Notes under the pieces: model-generated
The model's input: only the letters and a program-made list of their open reading frames with translations
What the model was told of the DNA's origin: nothing
Database searches by the model: none
Shown here: positions 6,855 to 13,963 of the stretch, piece by piece
Numbering within the stretch: the first letter of the stretch is position 1
Layout of the letters: each line of letters begins with the position of its first letter
Made by a program: the position numbers and the translations under genes
DNA from: Prevotellaceae bacterium
GTDB lineage: Bacteria > Bacteroidota > Bacteroidia > Bacteroidales > UBA932
Assembly (NCBI GenBank): GCA_031287815.1
Contig: JAITSM010000065.1
Coordinates: forward strand, 1 to 15,382
Direction of reading: 5' to 3'
DNA: 15,382 nt

Positions 6855-7399
6855 ATTGTTGATAAATCACAAAAAAAATAATCGACCGAATTGACATACT
6901 CAGTCAAAAAGAGGGAAAACGCATAAAAAAGCGGCGATTGTTGAAAACCCGCGTAAATTATTAACAAAAACCGGTAACCCGTTGCGGTTCTCTCCGCTGT
7001 TTTTTAATAATTTTTTCATAATCGAAATTAAACCTTTTTATTTGCTACTAACAGTCAACCCTTTCTAAATTGACGCCACAAATGTAGAAAATAAAAATAA
7101 AACGACAAAGGATTTTAACCGAAAATTTTAAAAAAAATAACAGTTCACTGTAATCCAGTATAATAATTTTTCATCCAAAAATTTTTTTTGCGAAACAATT
7201 TTTTTCATGCCGTTTTTCATGCCGCGGTATTTTTGCTGTAAGCGATTTGGGAGTAGGCGTTTATTAGTTATAAAAACCGTTCTTTTTTGCTGTTTTCATG
7301 CCCCGATTCATACCCTGCCTCTATATCTTCTTGTGTTGTAATACCCCTTTTTGACTGAGTATGTCAATTCAGCCCAATTAACAAAAAATTGTTGATAAA
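6855..7399 (+). repeat. 12-bp direct repeats flanking the inverted-repeat element
   Basis: ATTGTTGATAAA occurs at 6855-6866 and again, same orientation, at 7388-7399. These lie 21 bp outside the left and 17 bp outside the right terminal inverted repeat. They could be remains of a duplicated target or a chance match in AT-rich DNA. The right copy lies in the possible leader of the 21-bp array reading frame. Confidence 0.4.
6888..7370. mobile_element. 483-bp AT-rich element with 24-bp perfect terminal inverted repeats (MITE-like)
   Basis: Positions 6888-6911 are the exact reverse complement of 7347-7370, 24 of 24 bases. The match goes on inward for about four more bases (GGG) with one inserted base. 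Each end carries TTGAC-N7-GTCAA (for example 6891-6907), so each is itself a short palindrome. The interior is AT-rich, holds no credible gene, and includes three copies of TTTTCATGCC (7202, 7214, 7293). Size and structure fit a non-autonomous transposon (MITE) or a decayed IS. No convincing target-site duplication touches the ends. A pair of regulator-binding sites in opposite orientation is the alternative. This entry accounts for the gene-free stretch here. Confidence 0.65.
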
Positions 7400-7400
7400 A

Positions 7401-7772
7401 ATGAATTTTAAAGTAAAAATAAGATACAATAATCAAAATTTCGTTAACGAAAATGGAAATATTTTCGTCAGAAACGAAAATGCGGTCGGCAGAAGCGAAA
7501 ATATTGTCGACAGAAATGCAAATGTTGTCGACAACAATGCAAATGTTGTAGACAACAATGCAAATGTTGTCGACAGAAATGCAAATGTTGTCGACAACAA
7601 TGTAAATGTTGTAGACAACAATGCAAATGTTGTCTACAACAATGTAAATGTTGTAGACAGAAATGTAAATGTTGTAGACAACAATGCAAATGTTGTCGAC
7701 AACAATGTAAATGTTGTAGACAACAATGTAAATGTTGTCTACAGCAAAAGCAGCAGGGAACACCTAAATTAA
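7401..7772 (+). CDS. Possible repeat protein of 15 heptapeptides (NANVVDN-type), coding status doubtful
   Basis: From the ATG at 7401 the frame gives 123 residues: a short start (MNFKVKIRYN), then 15 heptapeptides of the form N-x-N-V-V-D-N, then KSSREHLN. The first four are degenerate (NQNFVNE, NGNIFVR, NENAVGR, SENIVDR after phase adjustment) but keep Asn and Val at fixed places, which slightly favours translation. I recognise no family. There is no signal peptide, Cys or membrane segment. Against it, the DNA unit is nearly palindromic, so the minus strand and other frames are also open over the same stretch, and the variable bases show no excess of silent changes in this frame. It could instead be a non-coding binding array. 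A repetitive beta-solenoid-like fold is conceivable but unproven. Confidence 0.3.
   Translation: MNFKVKIRYNNQNFVNENGNIFVRNENAVGRSENIVDRNANVVDNNANVVDNNANVVDRNANVVDNNVNVVDNNANVVYNNVNVVDRNVNVVDNNANVVDNNVNVVDNNVNVVYSKSSREHLN
7431..7745. repeat. Tandem array of 15 x 21 bp with palindromic cores
   Basis: Fifteen 21-bp units fill 7431-7745. Units 5-15 (from 7515) are well conserved and units 1-4 are degenerate. Each conserved unit is AATGYAAAT plus a 12-bp core that is GTTGTCGACAAC in its perfect palindromic form (units starting 7515, 7578 and 7683). The core centre varies among TCGA, TAGA and TCTA, the last two being reverse complements. A three-unit block (7578-7640) is nearly repeated at 7683-7745, which suggests segmental duplication. 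The 21-bp step is two turns of B-DNA, so all cores face the same side. There are no unique spacers, so it is not a CRISPR array. Confidence 0.95.
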
Positions 7773-7847
7773 CAATAATAATAACCCCAAAAACAAAAAG
7801 TTATGGTTAAACAAGACCAGAAGATGTACTTCGTTCCGTTTTCCACC

Positions 7848-7876
7848 GGATTGCTTCGCTTCGCTCGCAATGACGG
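7848..7876. repeat. Stem-loop intergenic repeat (GATTGCTTCGC...GCGAGCAATGAC type)
   Basis: The stretch reads GGATTGCTTCGCTTCGC then TCGCAATGACGG, with stem ATTGC paired to GCAAT. It resembles a short repeat I know from many unrelated bacterial genomes, seen there as CATTGCGAG...GAAGCAATC on the other strand. It is non-coding and of unknown function. It lies about 70 bp upstream of susC. Confidence 0.6.
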
Positions 7877-7883
7877 AGCCAAC

Positions 7884-7932
7884 CTTAAACTTTAAACCTT
7901 AAACTCACGACTAATGACTAATAACTAACTAA
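7884..7932. repeat. Heptamer ladder upstream of susC
   Basis: Seven 7-bp units follow one another in phase: CTTAAAC, TTTAAAC, CTTAAAC, TCACGAC, TAATGAC, TAATAAC, TAACTAA. Six of the seven end in AC. The period equals that of the arrays at 123-192 and 6653-6813, although the unit sequence differs. It ends 12 bp before the susC start, so it would lie in the susC leader. No Bacteroidota -7 box is seen between 7746 and 7944, so I cannot place the susC promoter. Confidence 0.75.
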
Positions 7933-7944
7933 ATTTAATTATCT

Positions 7945-10900
7945 ATGAAATTTAAAAAACTGAAAAAATCAAGCAGCAGGTTCTTTCGTAGAACTTGCCT
8001 TGTCGCAGGCGTATGCCTGTGGGGGATGTGCAGCATTTCGCCGGTGAATGCGCAAGAGGCAAAAACCCTGGCCGGAACGGTAGTTGATACCAAAGGAGAA
8101 ACCATTGCCGGCGCTTCCGTTGCCGAAAAAGGAACCTCCAATGCCGTGATAACGGATGCGGAGGGGAACTTTTCTATTACCGTATGGGAGGGTGCGAATT
8201 TAAACGTTTCTTTTTTGGGGTATAAAACGCAATCGTATGTGGTGGGCGCAGCCAATTCCGCACGGATTGTATTGCAGGAAGAAGACCAGGTGCTGGACGA
8301 AGTGGTGATAGTGGGCTATGGGATGCAGAAAAAGAAACTGGTAACCGGCGCGACGATACAGGTGAAAGGCGCCGATATTGCGAGGATGAATACGCCTAAT
8401 GTGTTGGGCGCCCTGCAAAGCCAGGCGCCAGGTGTGGAGATTACGCAAGTGAGCGGGTTTGTCGGCGATGGTTTTAAAGTAAATATTCGCGGGTTGGGGA
8501 CCAATGGCTCTAACACGCCTCTGTATATTGTGGATGGCGTGGCGGCCGGTATTGACGGGCTTAGCCCTAACGATATTGAGAGTATTGATGTGTTGAAAGA
8601 CGCTGCCACGGCTGCTATTTACGGCGCGCGTGCGGCCAATGGCGTTATTCTCGTTACAACGAAGAAAGGCCAGCCGGGGAAATTTGAGGTGGCTTACGAT
8701 GGTTACTATGGCGTACAAAATCTTTACAAAATCCCCACCATCCTCCATGCGCAGGAATATATGGCTATGCAAGATGAGGCGCAGGTGATAAACGGGTTGG
8801 ATCCATGGAATTGGGCGCTCTTTCTTCCTGCGGGCGATTTGAATGATATTAGAAGCGGCGCGTGGGAAGGTACGAACTGGTTGAAGGAAATTTTAAACAG
8901 GGACGCCGTTACGCAAAGCCATTCTCTGAGTATTACCAGCGGAACGGAACGTACAAAAACAGCTATGGGGGCAACCTATCTGACGCAGGAAGCTACGATG
9001 GGCGTTCCGGCCGCCATACCTCACCTGCAAAAAGTAAACGCCCGCTTGAATACGGAACAGATTGTTCTTAAATACGGCGGTTTTGACCTGTTGAAGGTAG
9101 GGCAAACGTTGAATTATAGTTTTTCCCAGATGAACGGACAAGTCCCCCGCGACGATATTTACTGGAACTCCGTTCACAATATGCTTGTGATGAGTCCGCT
9201 TATGCGCCCTTATAATGCAGCGGGCGGCTATTATGCGCTTGCCGACCAGGTGGCCGACGGTTATTCATGGGATGTTTCCAACGGCGCTAATAAAAACCCG
9301 ATTGCCTATATGAATTATACCGGGAACCAGAATGTCAGTAAATCGTACGGATTGCAGGCATCGGCTTATGCGGAGCTGCAACCTGTGAAGAATTTGAAAT
9401 TCCGTTCGCTATTCGGTTATAATTTCGGCGCTTCTTCGTACCGCTCCTATACGCCGGCATACGAACCGTTGTCATCCATTGTTATAGGCGCTACCGACCG
9501 TGTTACGCAATCGGCAAGTTCAGGGCACGCATGGTCGCTGGAAAATACATTGAGTTATGTTTTCAGCCTGAACGAAGCCCATAATTTTGATGTTCTCATC
9601 GGGCAAAGCATGTCGAAATCGGGCTATGGCGAAAGTATCAGCGGCGCGAATGCCGAGTCTTCCTTTACCGATTTTGAACATGCCTATTTGTCGAATGTCC
9701 CGGGATTGACAACCGTACAGTCACTCACCGGCTCGCCGTACGGGCAAAGCGCATTGGCGTCTTTCTTCGGCCGTATTAGTTATAACTACAGGGAAAAATA
9801 CCTGGCAACCCTGATTATGCGCGCGGACGGCTCGTCTGTTTTTGCCCGCGGCAACCGTTGGGGGTATTTCCCGTCTATTTCCGCCGGCTGGGTGATCAGT
9901 AACGAGGATTTCTGGAACGAAAACAGCGCCGCATTCAATTTTTTAAAAATCCGCTTTTCCTTCGGGCAAAACGGTAACTGTAATGTATCGGGGAACCAGC
10001 ATCTGGCATTGATAACAACGAGCGGAACATTTGGTTATCCTTTCGGTAATTCGATGGAAGACCCGGCTGCTGCGGCCTATCCAATGCGTCTTACCAATCC
10101 GGATTTGAAATGGGAGACACAGGAAATGATTAACGCCGGCATTGACGCCCGTTTCCTGGATAACCGCCTGGGGCTTGAGCTGGATGTTTACCGGCGTACT
10201 ACAAAAGACTGGCTGGTAACGCCGCAGATTCCTCTTTATTGGGGCGCTGCGGCTGCTTATATCAATGGCGGCAATACACGAAATACCGGTTTTGAAACGA
10301 TTATCCGGTGGGACGACAACGCCGGCGGCGGATTGCGCTACGGCGTAAACCTGTCGTTGGGATTCAACAGTAATAAAGTTACCAAAGTGGCCAGTGAAGA
10401 CGGTATATTGCATGGAAGATCCGGCGTTCTTTGGGGAACGGCTCCCGAAACATACCGTATAGAAGAAGGGAAACCCATGGGGTTCTTCTATGGGTATAAG
10501 ACCGCAGGCGTTTTTCAAAATCAACAACAAATTTATGATTATCCGGGGGCGAAATTAGGCAATCCGGAACCGGGCGATTTGATTTGGGTAGATGAACACC
10601 CGGATGGCGTGATTGACGAAAAGGATAAAACAATGATCGGGAATCCGCATCCCGACTTTACGCTCGGGTTCTCGTTTAATATTAGTTATAAGGGTTTCGA
10701 CCTGGCTGTTTCCACCTACGGCGCTTTCGGGCATCAAATAATGAAGTGCTACCGTGATTTTGTGGTTTCGCCCCAGCACAATTATACGACCGATATTTTT
10801 GAACGCTGGCACGGCGAAGGCACCTCCGACCGTTTCCCGAAGCTGGCCAATTCTTCGAGCACTAATTACAGCTATGTGTCCGATATTTATATTGAAGACG

Positions 10901-11142
10901 CCGACTACCTGAAGATAAAAAATGTGTCTTTAGGTTACGATTTGAAACAACTGTTCCCGAAGCTCCCCATTCAACAGTTGAAAATATACGTGATGGCGCA
11001 AAATCTCTTTACCTTTACCGGCTATTCGGGCATGGATCCCGAAATCGGCTACAGCGCCGGCGATACGTGGACCAAAGGTATCGACCTCGGATTTTATCCA
11101 AGCGCGCGGACTTTTATGATAGGAACCAATATTAAATTTTAA
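7945..11142 (+). CDS. susC: SusC/RagA-family TonB-linked outer-membrane transporter
   Basis: SusC proteins are large TonB-dependent beta-barrels that import glycan oligomers across the outer membrane with a SusD lid. The 1065-residue product has a signal peptide (charged start, hydrophobic 18-34, likely cut after VNA at 36). A carboxypeptidase-regulatory-like domain follows (about 41-111, with GETIAGASV and FLGYKT). The TonB-box-like DEVVIVGYG (118-126) and a plug carry the SusC signature LKDAATAAIYGARAANGVI (217-235). The barrel runs to a C-terminal Phe (IGTNIKF). It is the first gene of the locus. susD starts 11 bp downstream, consistent with an obligate transport pair. The glycan specificity is inferred only from the GH18 gene. 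The name susC is used in the family sense, not as proof of starch use. Confidence 0.97.
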   Translation: MKFKKLKKSSSRFFRRTCLVAGVCLWGMCSISPVNAQEAKTLAGTVVDTKGETIAGASVAEKGTSNAVITDAEGNFSITVWEGANLNVSFLGYKTQSYVVGAANSARIVLQEEDQVLDEVVIVGYGMQKKKLVTGATIQVKGADIARMNTPNVLGALQSQAPGVEITQVSGFVGDGFKVNIRGLGTNGSNTPLYIVDGVAAGIDGLSPNDIESIDVLKDAATAAIYGARAANGVILVTTKKGQPGKFEVAYDGYYGVQNLYKIPTILHAQEYMAMQDEAQVINGLDPWNWALFLPAGDLNDIRSGAWEGTNWLKEILNRDAVTQSHSLSITSGTERTKTAMGATYLTQEATMGVPAAIPHLQKVNARLNTEQIVLKYGGFDLLKVGQTLNYSFSQMNGQVPRDDIYWNSVHNMLVMSPLMRPYNAAGGYYALADQVADGYSWDVSNGANKNPIAYMNYTGNQNVSKSYGLQASAYAELQPVKNLKFRSLFGYNFGASSYRSYTPAYEPLSSIVIGATDRVTQSASSGHAWSLENTLSYVFSLNEAHNFDVLIGQSMSKSGYGESISGANAESSFTDFEHAYLSNVPGLTTVQSLTGSPYGQSALASFFGRISYNYREKYLATLIMRADGSSVFARGNRWGYFPSISAGWVISNEDFWNENSAAFNFLKIRFSFGQNGNCNVSGNQHLALITTSGTFGYPFGNSMEDPAAAAYPMRLTNPDLKWETQEMINAGIDARFLDNRLGLELDVYRRTTKDWLVTPQIPLYWGAAAAYINGGNTRNTGFETIIRWDDNAGGGLRYGVNLSLGFNSNKVTKVASEDGILHGRSGVLWGTAPETYRIEEGKPMGFFYGYKTAGVFQNQQQIYDYPGAKLGNPEPGDLIWVDEHPDGVIDEKDKTMIGNPHPDFTLGFSFNISYKGFDLAVSTYGAFGHQIMKCYRDFVVSPQHNYTTDIFERWHGEGTSDRFPKLANSSSTNYSYVSDIYIEDADYLKIKNVSLGYDLKQLFPKLPIQQLKIYVMAQNLFTFTGYSGMDPEIGYSAGDTWTKGIDLGFYPSARTFMIGTNIKF

Positions 11143-11152
11143 AACAAATATT

Positions 11153-12970
11153 ATGAAAAAAATAGCTATATTACTTATTACAATCGTATTCTTCACCAAC
11201 TGCGAAAGTTTTTTGGATACGAAAACATTGACGACTAAATCCAACGAAAATTATCCGTCAACGATGCAGGAGGCCGAGGAACTGTTGACAGGCATTTACG
11301 CAAAAATGCTTTTTCAGGATCCGGAAATGTCATCCCAGTTTTTCCTTGCGCTGCTGGCAAGCGACGAAGGGCTTGGCGGCAACCTGTCGGCCTCCAATAA
11401 TTGCGCTATGAACTTTTTGATGTATATCAATCCTGACAGCTTCTGGGGCGCTTATGACGGCGAGTACTGGAACCCCGGAATATGGTCGCGCGACTATGAA
11501 CTTATTTACCGCGCCAATACCGCGTTGGCTTCTTTTGAAAGATTTGACGGATGGACAAGCGTGGAAGAAAAAAATCGCTATTTGGGCGAAGTATATTTCC
11601 TGCGTGCATACGCTTTCAATGAACTGGTACAGGTGTTCGGCGGCGTGCCCTTGCGTTTGGCAACGGATATGACGGAACTTTCGCGCGCTTCGGTGGACGA
11701 AATTTATGCGCAAATCGCTTCGGACTTGAAAAACGCTATCGAATTGATGCCTCCGCGAAGTTATGTGGGCAATGACCCCATGGCCGGCCATGCTACAAAA
11801 TATGCGGCGGAAGCAATGATGGCGCGCGTGTTCCTGTTCTACACGGGGCGCTATGCTAAAACCGAACTGCCCGGCGGCATTAACAAAGAGCAGGTAAAAA
11901 CCTGGATTGACGACTGTGTGCGCAACTCGGGGCACGACCTCGTGAGCGACCAGCGCAACCTCTGGGCATATACCAACGACGTAACCAATTACCAGAGCGG
12001 AGCCAACGCCTACGCTTATGCCGTAAAGAATAACTTGCACTGGGAAGGCCTTAACTCCATTGAAACTATTTTTGCCAATAAAACGAAATTGAAAGGCAAC
12101 GGCTGGGATAATACCATGTTCAGTAATACCTGCATTACTTATTTCTCGCCCTCGAACGACGATTCCCCGTATGCTGAAAGGTATCCTTTCGGGCTGGGCT
12201 GGGGAGCGGGGCCGGTATCTCCCGCCTTTGTGGAGGACTGGAAAACATGGTCGGCGCAGCAAACCTATACCGACAGCTACACCGAAGACCCGCGTTTGAC
12301 CGGTTCTATTTGGTCGTACGATGCAATAAACCCGAATACCAGGACAAAACTCCTTACCGACCGTAAATTGAGCCCCGATGAACCGGATTATACTGTATCG
12401 AAACGTTATTATGAACAAACCGGATACCACCAAAAGAAATATATTGCCGTCAACTCCCATAACGGGAGTGATTATGTGCCTTTCGGCTACCAGCTATTCC
12501 CCGGTTTGGTTACATCTCCCTCGCAAACTATACAGCAGGTGCCCGATTTGATTCTTATCCGCTTTGCCGACGTGTTGCTGATGCACTCCGAACTCTGGGA
12601 AACCCCCGAGGGTTTAAACCGCGTGCGCGCCCGTTCACACTTGGCGCCGGTGGCCTATTCGTTAGCGGCTGTTAAAAACGAACGCCGTTACGAACTGGCT
12701 TTCGAATCGCTTCGCTGGTTTGATTTACTCCGCTGGTCGGGGCCTTCGCTGGAGGAAGCGGGAGAAGCGCTTAACAAACAAAACGGCTTCACGCTCGTGA
12801 ATGCAGCCACAGTGGTTCCGATGGTGCAATACGATTATAAAGCGCGTTTGAAAAAAACACAGGGCTACTGGTATGTCCCGCAAACGGAAATAGAACGCTC
12901 GAAAGGAACGCTGGAACAAAATCCGGGGTGGGGCGCCGAAGCCCTGTTTAACGATTGGAATAATATGTAA
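11153..12970 (+). CDS. susD: SusD/RagB-family glycan-binding lipoprotein
   Basis: SusD proteins are surface lipoproteins that cap the SusC barrel, bind the glycan and deliver it to the pore. The 605-residue product has a lipoprotein signal, MKKIAILLITIVFFTN before Cys17. It then has CESFLDTKTLTTKS, typical of the mature SusD start, and TPR-like helices in the N-terminal half (FLRAYAFNELVQVFGGVPL near 160-180). The C-terminal SusD signature ERRYELAFESLRWFDLLRW lies near 508-526, and the end VPQTEIERSKGTLEQNPGW is characteristic. It follows susC by 10 bp and precedes the next lipoprotein gene by 18 bp, so all three are probably co-transcribed. It is longer than many SusD proteins by some tens of residues, mainly in the middle. 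Confidence 0.96.
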   Translation: MKKIAILLITIVFFTNCESFLDTKTLTTKSNENYPSTMQEAEELLTGIYAKMLFQDPEMSSQFFLALLASDEGLGGNLSASNNCAMNFLMYINPDSFWGAYDGEYWNPGIWSRDYELIYRANTALASFERFDGWTSVEEKNRYLGEVYFLRAYAFNELVQVFGGVPLRLATDMTELSRASVDEIYAQIASDLKNAIELMPPRSYVGNDPMAGHATKYAAEAMMARVFLFYTGRYAKTELPGGINKEQVKTWIDDCVRNSGHDLVSDQRNLWAYTNDVTNYQSGANAYAYAVKNNLHWEGLNSIETIFANKTKLKGNGWDNTMFSNTCITYFSPSNDDSPYAERYPFGLGWGAGPVSPAFVEDWKTWSAQQTYTDSYTEDPRLTGSIWSYDAINPNTRTKLLTDRKLSPDEPDYTVSKRYYEQTGYHQKKYIAVNSHNGSDYVPFGYQLFPGLVTSPSQTIQQVPDLILIRFADVLLMHSELWETPEGLNRVRARSHLAPVAYSLAAVKNERRYELAFESLRWFDLLRWSGPSLEEAGEALNKQNGFTLVNAATVVPMVQYDYKARLKKTQGYWYVPQTEIERSKGTLEQNPGWGAEALFNDWNNM

Positions 12971-12988
12971 TACTTAAAATAGAAAGAT

Positions 12989-13885
12989 ATGAAACCGACA
13001 ATAATAATCTCAATAGTAGCCATGGCGTTGCTTGGCGTTGCTTGCAACCCCATCGAAGACACAAGCGCACGCGACGAATTTGCTGAAAAAGGCGCGCCTG
13101 TCAGCGTGGATGAATTGAACGCTGCACTCTCGGTAACGCAGCCGATTCCCAATAGCGACGATAAGGTGGAAGGCGACCAGTACGTGGTGCTCAACAATAC
13201 CCGCACCGATATTCCGGGAACATGGTTTGTGGAAACAAGTACGGGAACCGTTAGAAGAAATACCGACCACGATACCGTTATTTACGGTGCAAACAATACG
13301 TACAATATTTATTTTGTAGGGCTATCCGAAGGCCAGGCTGTGAGGTCGCGGACATTTACCGTTACGGTTACCAACTGTTTTGACGAGTATATGACTTTCC
13401 TTACCGGCGCAGTGGACAAAGCCGACAGAACGGCAAAGAAAACATGGAAATTGCTTGACCACCCCCTGTCGTTCTACAACGGCATGTACGGCGCATGGAA
13501 ATATTATACCATGTCCCCGGGTCAAAGCAATTATCAGGGCGGCAGCAGCGTGCTTACGGCAGTCGATTTTGCAAAATACATGGTGTTTGAAATGGAAGGC
13601 GGCAAATTGACCGTCTACAACGGCAGTAACGCGGTGTTGGGTACCGGCGGATGGGCATTTACCCACGAAGGCCGTGGCGAACAAATCGACGGCGAATTGA
13701 TCGTCTCCGTACCCCTTATTGCCACAGAAAAATCTTGGCAGGGTTTTTCCGGCACAAGCTCTCCGTATTATATTTTGAGCGTTGACGCCAATAGCATGAT
13801 ACTTTGCCTGCCGGGGACATACAACCGTACCGGCGAAGATTGGGACTACGACGCAAGTTACTACTTCTTTGTTCCCAGCGAATAA
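12989..13885 (+). CDS. Probable surface glycan-binding lipoprotein (SusE/SGBP-like position)
   Basis: The 298-residue protein begins with a lipoprotein signal (MKPTIIISIVAMALLGVA, Cys19). An Ig/PKD-like beta domain follows (about 62-130, with YVVLNNT, IPGTWFVET and SRTFTVTVTN). The C-terminal domain (about 150-298) is rich in aromatics (W153, Y163, Y167, W170, Y172, Y173 and others) with no visible catalytic motif. In polysaccharide utilisation loci the gene just after susD usually encodes a surface glycan-binding protein with this plan, and exposed aromatics fit stacking on sugars. That role is inferred from position and domain style. I do not recognise a named family with certainty. A terminator hairpin directly follows, so this gene may end the high-level transcript. 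Confidence 0.8.
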   Translation: MKPTIIISIVAMALLGVACNPIEDTSARDEFAEKGAPVSVDELNAALSVTQPIPNSDDKVEGDQYVVLNNTRTDIPGTWFVETSTGTVRRNTDHDTVIYGANNTYNIYFVGLSEGQAVRSRTFTVTVTNCFDEYMTFLTGAVDKADRTAKKTWKLLDHPLSFYNGMYGAWKYYTMSPGQSNYQGGSSVLTAVDFAKYMVFEMEGGKLTVYNGSNAVLGTGGWAFTHEGRGEQIDGELIVSVPLIATEKSWQGFSGTSSPYYILSVDANSMILCLPGTYNRTGEDWDYDASYYFFVPSE

Positions 13886-13900
13886 ATTTGTATCAGTTAT

Positions 13901-13944
13901 GCCGGTAATTGATTTCGACCAATTACCGGCGTAATTTTTATTTC
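13901..13944 (+). terminator. Intrinsic terminator or attenuator between the binding lipoprotein and GH18
   Basis: GCCGGTAATTG (13901-13911) and CAATTACCGGC (13920-13930) form a perfect 11-bp stem with an 8-base loop, followed by GTAATTTTTATTTC. The stem can be extended by a G-U and an A-T pair. It sits 15 bp after the stop of the binding lipoprotein and 33 bp before the GH18 start. It would end or attenuate the susCD message. No separate -7 box for GH18 is seen, so partial read-through is the likely mode. Confidence 0.8.
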
Positions 13945-13963
13945 ATTTTTAAATAATCAAACC

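Noticed and set aside
6855..6866. ATTGTTGATAAA as a DnaA box or replication origin
   Set aside because: It does not match TTATNCACA on either strand, and there is no cluster of boxes or origin gene nearby.
6688..6894. 68-codon plus frame across the CATACAT array
   Set aside because: The peptide is a direct readout of a 7-bp repeat (Ile-His-His-Thr-Ser-Tyr), with no sign of constraint, and it runs into the inverted-repeat element.
6984..7004. GCGG...CCGC hairpin with following T-run as a terminator
   Set aside because: The stem is only 4 bp and there is no gene upstream on that strand that needs it. AT-rich sequence gives such matches easily.
7228..7235. TATTTTTG as a susC promoter
   Set aside because: It is a -7 match but lies over 700 bp from susC within AT-rich sequence, with no -33 partner at the right distance.
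7431..7745. CRISPR array
   Set aside because: Units are directly abutting with no unique spacers, the unit is 21 bp, and no cas gene is near.
7308..7763. 151-codon minus-strand frame (GTG start) through the 21-bp array
   Set aside because: It crosses the right terminal inverted repeat, has a GTG start, and exists because the units are near-palindromes. The plus frame keeps clearer unit order, so I list only that one, with low confidence.
11330..12460. 376-codon minus-strand frame opposite susD
   Set aside because: It is a shadow. susD on the plus strand has the lipoprotein signal and C-terminal signature, and the minus peptide shows no recognisable family.
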